Shown here piece after piece: positions 59,924 through 64,000 of a stretch of DNA of 64,000 nucleotides; within the stretch, counting starts at the first letter, position 1; the number at the start of each line of letters is the position of its first letter. A program made the position numbers and the translations under genes. The notes below the pieces were generated by a model, which was not told where the DNA came from, made no database searches, and saw only the letters and a list, made by a program, of their open reading frames with translations. Location of the stretch: assembly GCF_009745985.1 (NCBI RefSeq), contig NZ_WFIX01000177.1, positions 242,864 to 306,863 of the forward strand. Reading direction: 5' to 3'. This DNA comes from Microbacterium karelineae (GTDB taxonomy: Bacteria > Actinomycetota > Actinomycetes > Actinomycetales > Microbacteriaceae).

Positions 59924-60741
59924 CGACCGTCACCCGGGATGGCATCCACGAGCTGTTCGACCTGACGGGCGAGATCGCGGTCGTCACGGGCGCGTCCAGT
60001 GGGTTCGGCCAGGCCGCCGCCGAGGCGTATGCGGCGGCCGGCGCGACGGTCGTCGTCCTCGGACGCAGCGCCGAGCGCGCCGCGGTCGTCGCGGACGGGA
60101 TCCGTGACGCGGGCGGCGATGCGCATGCGTACCAGGTCGATCAGGCGCTCCGCGGCGCCGTCGACGAGGTGTTCGCCGAGATCGTCCGCGACGTCGGGCA
60201 CCCGACGATCGTCGTCGCGAACGCAGGGATCTCGGGCGGGGCGAGCTATCGCGCCGGCGGCGAGCTCGCCGGATACGCCGACGCCGAGTGGGACGAGGTC
60301 GTCGCCACGAACCTCACCGGGACCTTCGAGACGGTGCGCGCGGCCGCGCGGATCCTCTCCCCCGGCGGGCGGATCCTCGTGACGAGCTCGACGGCGGGGA
60401 TGCGCACCGACCCGATGGTGTCCTACGGCTACGTCACGACGAAGGCGGCGATCCTCAACCTCGTCCGCCAGGTCGCGCTCGAACTCGCCCCGCGCGGGAT
60501 CCGCGTCAATGCGATCGCGCCCGGCCCCATCAAGGGCACCCGGATCGGCGACGGGAGGGTCGAGATCGATCCGGCCTTCGAACGCGAATGGGAATCGACC
60601 ATCCCGATGGGGCGCATGGGCACGACCGACGAGGTGCAGGGCCCCATGCTGTTCCTCGTCTCGCCGGCGTCGTCGTTCATCACGGGCGCGACGCTCACGA
60701 TCGACGGCGGCGCCGCCGCCCTCTCGCACACCGCCTTCTGA
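59920..60741 (+). CDS. SDR dehydrogenase
   Basis: A 273-residue classical short-chain dehydrogenase. VVTGASSGFGQAAAEAYAAAG is the cofactor motif, followed by VVLGRSAER, whose arginine suggests NADP. NAGISGG, the catalytic serine in SSTAGM and YGYVTTK follow. PGPIKGTRI is the post-catalytic loop. Resembles gluconate/galactitol-type sugar dehydrogenases. Coupled by ATGA to the binding-protein gene. Confidence 0.92.
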   Translation: MTTVTRDGIHELFDLTGEIAVVTGASSGFGQAAAEAYAAAGATVVVLGRSAERAAVVADGIRDAGGDAHAYQVDQALRGAVDEVFAEIVRDVGHPTIVVANAGISGGASYRAGGELAGYADAEWDEVVATNLTGTFETVRAAARILSPGGRILVTSSTAGMRTDPMVSYGYVTTKAAILNLVRQVALELAPRGIRVNAIAPGPIKGTRIGDGRVEIDPAFEREWESTIPMGRMGTTDEVQGPMLFLVSPASSFITGATLTIDGGAAALSHTAF

Positions 60742-60786
60742 CCCCGCGGCAGACGGCACGGCCAGACCACACGACAAGGAGAATCC

Positions 60787-61569
60787 ATGACCCTCACGAA
60801 CAAGGTCGCCATCATCACGGGCGGCGCGGGCGGCATCGGCCGCGCGACCGTCCACCGCTACGTCCGCGGCGGCGCGAAGGTGCTCGTCGCCGATCTCGAT
60901 CTCGACGCCGCCCAGTCGGTCGTCGACGAGGTCGAGGAGGCCGGTCACGCCGGCGCCGCCGTCGCCCATGCCGTGGACGTCTCGGATTTCGCCCAGGTCG
61001 AACAGATGGTGCAGGCCGCGGTCGACGCATTCGGAGGCGTCGACATCATCTTCAACAACGCGGGCATCGCCGGCGGAAAGCCGCTGCTCGAGCACGACAT
61101 CGAGGCGGACTATCACCGCATGATCCGGATCGACCAGGACGGCGTCTACTACGGCATCCTCGCGGCGGGCCGGCAGATGGCCGCGCAGGGCCGCGGCGGC
61201 GTGATCATCAGCACGTCGTCGGTCTACGGGCTCGACGCCGCGGAGCTGGCGTTCACCTACAGCGCCGCGAAGGCCGCCGTGATCTCGTTCACGCGCTCGG
61301 CGGCCTACGAGCTCGCCGAGCACGGGATCCGCGCGGTCGCGATCACCCCCGGCCGGGTCGCGACGCCGATCATCAACCAGTTCAGCGAGGAGCTGAAGTC
61401 GACGTTCGCTGCGGAGCAGCTGCGGGGCCGCCTCACGGATCCCGACGAGATCGCCGACGTCGTCGCCTTCCTCGGCTCGGACGAGTCGCGCGTCATCAAC
61501 GGGACGGTCGTGAACGTCGAGGACGGGTACTCCGTCTTCAAGCAGCGCCTCGACCTGCCGGAGTTCTGA
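60787..61569 (+). CDS. SDR dehydrogenase
   Basis: A 260-residue classical SDR: ITGGAGGIGRATVHRYVRGG, LVADLDLD after the second strand (aspartate, so NAD), NNAGIAGG, catalytic S in STSSVYG and YSAAK. Only distantly related to the preceding SDR and with a different cofactor preference, so the two may catalyse successive oxidation and reduction on the same sugar. ACAAGGAG precedes the ATG. The next gene starts one base after its stop. Confidence 0.92.
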   Translation: MTLTNKVAIITGGAGGIGRATVHRYVRGGAKVLVADLDLDAAQSVVDEVEEAGHAGAAVAHAVDVSDFAQVEQMVQAAVDAFGGVDIIFNNAGIAGGKPLLEHDIEADYHRMIRIDQDGVYYGILAAGRQMAAQGRGGVIISTSSVYGLDAAELAFTYSAAKAAVISFTRSAAYELAEHGIRAVAITPGRVATPIINQFSEELKSTFAAEQLRGRLTDPDEIADVVAFLGSDESRVINGTVVNVEDGYSVFKQRLDLPEF

Positions 61570-61570
61570 C

Positions 61571-62461
61571 ATGGCGCCAGAAGATGACAGGATCCCGCCG
61601 GGCCTCGACGTCGCCTGCCACCTCAACGTGCTCATCGCGGACCCGGCGTCGGACGCGCTCGCGCCGGCCCTCGACGCCCTCGCGGCTCACGGCTACCGTC
61701 GCGTCGTGCTGCCGCCCGTCGATCCCGCGGCGTTCGACGCCGCGGGCATGCGCGCCCTCTGCGACGTGCGCGGAATCACGGCGATCCCGATCGCGGTGCA
61801 GGCGCCCGACGCCGATGTCTCGTCCGCCGATCCGTGGATCCGCAAGGCGGGCCGCGCGGCCCTCGAGGCGGCCGTGGACCTGGCGGAGGCCCTCGGATCC
61901 GACCAGCTGAACGGGGTGCCGTACGGGCTGTTCGCCCGCCCCGCGCACGAAACGCCCAAGGACGCGTGGCGGCGCGCGGCCGCCGCCGTCGGCGCGGTCG
62001 CCGATGAGGCGCACGCACGCGGGATCACGATGACCTTCGAGGTCCTCAACCGGTACGAGACGGCCACGATCAACACGGCGGAGCAGGCGATGCGGTTCTG
62101 CACGGACAGCGGATCCGCGCATCTCGGCATCCACCTCGACACCTTCCACATGGCGGTCGAGGAGGCGGACATGTCGGCCGCGATCCGCGCCGCACTCCCC
62201 CGCCTGCGCTATCTCGAGCTCGGCCAGTCGGGCCGGGGGCCCCTCGCTTCGGGATCCGTCGACATCGAGCGGGTCATCCGCCAGGCGATCGCCGACGGAT
62301 ACCGCGGGCGGTGGGGCGTCGAAGCGTTCTCGGCCCGAGTCCTGCCGCGCCCCGCGCGCGAATCGCTCGCGATCTGGCGCGCCCCCTATGACGACGGCGC
62401 GCGCACCGCGGCCGACGCGGCCGCCGCCATCCGGCGTGCCGCTGACACCGCGCGCGCCTGA
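61571..62461 (+). CDS. TIM-barrel sugar isomerase/epimerase (AP-endonuclease-2 family)
   Basis: A 296-residue protein. TMTFEVLNRYETATINTAE (first metal glutamate), SAHLGIHLDTFHMAVEE (metal aspartate and histidine) and GRWGVEAFSARVL (last glutamate) match D-tagatose 3-epimerase-like and hydroxypyruvate-isomerase-like enzymes. It would isomerise or epimerise a keto sugar in the cytoplasm. ATG at 61571 directly follows the SDR. Substrate unknown. Confidence 0.88.
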   Translation: MAPEDDRIPPGLDVACHLNVLIADPASDALAPALDALAAHGYRRVVLPPVDPAAFDAAGMRALCDVRGITAIPIAVQAPDADVSSADPWIRKAGRAALEAAVDLAEALGSDQLNGVPYGLFARPAHETPKDAWRRAAAAVGAVADEAHARGITMTFEVLNRYETATINTAEQAMRFCTDSGSAHLGIHLDTFHMAVEEADMSAAIRAALPRLRYLELGQSGRGPLASGSVDIERVIRQAIADGYRGRWGVEAFSARVLPRPARESLAIWRAPYDDGARTAADAAAAIRRAADTARA

Positions 62462-62469
62462 GGCTCCCG

Positions 62470-62560
62470 ATCCGCGGGAGACCTGTTGTCCTCCCCTCGC
62501 ACGGAGATGGAGACTGTGCGTGAGGGGATCCCTTCCATCCAGGGGCCGCTGGCGGCCCCG
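62470..62560 (+). promoter_or_regulatory. Structured leader before the final aldehyde dehydrogenase
   Basis: Two hairpins: TCCCCTCGCAC pairing with GTGCGTGAGGGGA (one bulge, about 62495-62529), and GGGGCCGC-TG-GCGGCCCC (62542-62559). Together with an initial CTCCC/GGGAG pair they could terminate the upstream transcript or regulate the next gene. Boundaries approximate. Confidence 0.4.
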
Positions 62561-62587
62561 CAGCACCACAGAGAGGTGAGTGATCTG

Positions 62588-64000
62588 ATGTCGAGTTCCA
62601 CCACGACCGATGCCGTTCGGACCGGCCTGTTCATCGGAGGCGAGGAGCGATTCACCGAAGACGTCCTCCGGATCGCGGACCCCGCGAAGACGGGAGCCGT
62701 CGTCGGAGAGGCCGCCTCGGCGAGCGCCGACGACGTCTCCGAGGCGATCGCCTCCGCCAAGGCGGCGTTCCGATCCTGGTCGTCCCTGTCGGCGACCGAA
62801 CGCGCCGAGCGAATGGCCGACGCCATCGGCGGCATCGCGGACGACCGCGACGCCGACGCCGCGATCCTGTCCCAGGAGAACGGCAAGGTCCGCATGGAGG
62901 CGTGGGTCGACGCGCTGGTGTTCGAGATCCGCTGGCAGCTCGCGCTGCAGCTCGCCGACCAGGTCGACGTCGGCAGGACCCTCGAACCCGCCCCCGGCAC
63001 CCCGGTCACGACCGAGATCGGCTACCAGCCCCTCGGCGTCGTCACGGTCATCGTCCCGTTCAACTGGCCCATCGCGATCCTCGGCGCCGCGCTCCCCCAC
63101 GCGCTGCTCGCCGGCAACACCGCGATCGTGAAGCCGCCGCCCTCCGCCCCGCTCGCCACGACCCGCGTCGTGCAGCGGGTCGCCGAGAAGCTCCCGCCCG
63201 GCGTCCTCAACGTCATCACGGGCGAAGATCGGAACATGTCCGCCCTCATCCAGAGCCCGGACGTCGCGAAGGTCTGCTTCACGGGCAGCGTCGCCGGCGG
63301 GAAGAAGATGATGGAGATGGGCGCCGCCTCGCTCACCCGCGTGACCCTCGAGCTCGGCGGCAACGACGCGGCGATCTTCACCGAAGACGCCATCCTCGAC
63401 GACACCCACCTCGACCGCCTCTTCGCCGCGATCTACGACACGACCGGCCAGATCTGCATGAACGCCAAGCGCGTCTATGTACACCGCTCACGGCTCGACG
63501 AGCTCGTCGCCGGCCTCGAGGCGCGGCTCGAGAAGACCGTGCTCGGCTACGGCCTCGACGAAGGCACCACGATGGGCCCGCTCCACCAGCCGGCGCAGAA
63601 GGAGTTCGTCGAATCGCTGATCCAGGAGGCGAAGGATTCCGGCGCCGACGTCCGCGAATACGGCGAGCTGCCCGGCGGCGACCTCGCGGGCGGCAACTTC
63701 CTCCGCCCCGCGATCGTCGTCGACCCGGATCCCTCGCTCCGCGTCGTCACCGAGGAGCAGTTCGGCCCCGTCATCCCCGTCATCCCCTTCGACTCCGAAG
63801 AGGAGGCCGTCGCAGCCGCGAACGACTCCTGGGGCGGGCTCTGCGGATCGGTGTGGACCGCATCGCCCGAGACGGCGCAGCGCATCGGATCCCAGCTCGT
63901 GTGCGGCTACGTGTGGGTCAACGACCACGGCGCGACGCGCCTCGACCTGCGCGCCCCGTTCGGCGGCATGAAGCAGTCGGGCTTCGGCCGCGAACAGGGC
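62588..64000 (+). CDS. Aldehyde dehydrogenase (3' end cut off by the window)
   Basis: 471 residues are visible and the frame is open to the last base. Catalytic cysteine C290 in DTTGQIC, general base E255 in TLELGGND, cofactor segment VPFNWPIAILGAALP and KVCFTGSVAGG; the last visible part GGMKQSGFGREQG is the normal near-C-terminal motif, so only about 20-30 residues are missing. It resembles the aldehyde dehydrogenases acting on small hydroxy- or amino-aldehydes. ATG at 62588 used; a GTG four codons upstream is in frame. Likely the oxidative last step for an aldehyde made in this operon. Confidence 0.92.
   Translation, partial: MSSSTTTDAVRTGLFIGGEERFTEDVLRIADPAKTGAVVGEAASASADDVSEAIASAKAAFRSWSSLSATERAERMADAIGGIADDRDADAAILSQENGKVRMEAWVDALVFEIRWQLALQLADQVDVGRTLEPAPGTPVTTEIGYQPLGVVTVIVPFNWPIAILGAALPHALLAGNTAIVKPPPSAPLATTRVVQRVAEKLPPGVLNVITGEDRNMSALIQSPDVAKVCFTGSVAGGKKMMEMGAASLTRVTLELGGNDAAIFTEDAILDDTHLDRLFAAIYDTTGQICMNAKRVYVHRSRLDELVAGLEARLEKTVLGYGLDEGTTMGPLHQPAQKEFVESLIQEAKDSGADVREYGELPGGDLAGGNFLRPAIVVDPDPSLRVVTEEQFGPVIPVIPFDSEEEAVAAANDSWGGLCGSVWTASPETAQRIGSQLVCGYVWVNDHGATRLDLRAPFGGMKQSGFGREQG

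Overview
This window is high-GC DNA with short intergenic gaps, many ATGA/GTGA/TGATG start-stop overlaps and frequent GTG starts. The gene content (a NUDIX/histidine-phosphatase fusion, MmyB-type and HxlR regulators, an FMN-riboswitch rib operon, mycofactocin-type alcohol dehydrogenase) suggests an actinobacterium, most likely a Microbacteriaceae member such as Microbacterium. This placement is inferred from gene content and composition, not from a search.

Region 1 (1-14.7 kb) is mostly housekeeping: a NUDIX/phosphatase fusion, trpS, two GNAT acetyltransferases, an AbiEi/DUF559-type nuclease-like protein, and the riboflavin operon ribD-ribE-ribBA-ribH behind an FMN riboswitch. An MHS-type transporter, an ABC exporter with unusual insertions, and a MmyB-regulated DHA2 exporter follow. 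Three 80-bp copies of an inverted-repeat element sit between 2.5 and 4.4 kb.

Region 2 (14.8-18.1 kb) holds an AzlCD exporter with a divergent XRE-cupin regulator, and an MDR-type oxidoreductase with a divergent HxlR regulator.

Region 3 (18.1-30.3 kb) looks like lignin-aromatic catabolism. A minus-strand operon encodes a 4-oxalomesaconate hydratase (PIG-L/GalB type), a CHA aldolase, a 4-oxalomesaconate tautomerase and a type I (VOC) extradiol dioxygenase. It is divergent from a tetrahydrofolate-dependent O-demethylase (LigM/DesA family). Together these could run methoxylated benzoate to gallate or methylgallate, then ring cleavage, then pyruvate and oxaloacetate. Next come a MarR gene, an FAD oxidoreductase with an IlvD/EDD dehydratase, an aldehyde dehydrogenase, an NDMA-dependent alcohol dehydrogenase and an IclR regulator.

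Region 4 (30.4-42.2 kb) is a plus-strand run: MaoC hydratase, SDR, acyl-CoA ligase, acyl-CoA dehydrogenase (a beta-oxidation-like set), a Tat-exported metallo-beta-lactamase-fold hydrolase, a full Liv-type ABC importer, and a second LigM/DesA-type O-demethylase. Two near-identical palindromes, ahead of MaoC and ahead of the hydrolase, suggest one regulator for the whole run.

Region 5 (42.3-51.2 kb) has coupled IclR and LysR regulators facing a PDR-type reductase and a CYP199-family P450 (predicted 4-alkoxybenzoate O-demethylase), followed by a second complete Liv-type importer behind a strong promoter.

Region 6 (51.3-64 kb) has a benzyl-alcohol-type dehydrogenase, a MarR regulator with a perfect palindrome at the divergent promoter, and a long sugar-type operon: split transketolase, zinc dehydrogenase, RbsA/C/B-like importer, two SDRs, a TIM-barrel sugar isomerase/epimerase and an aldehyde dehydrogenase cut by the window end. 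No sugar kinase is visible. No tRNA, rRNA, CRISPR array, IS transposase or prophage gene was seen.
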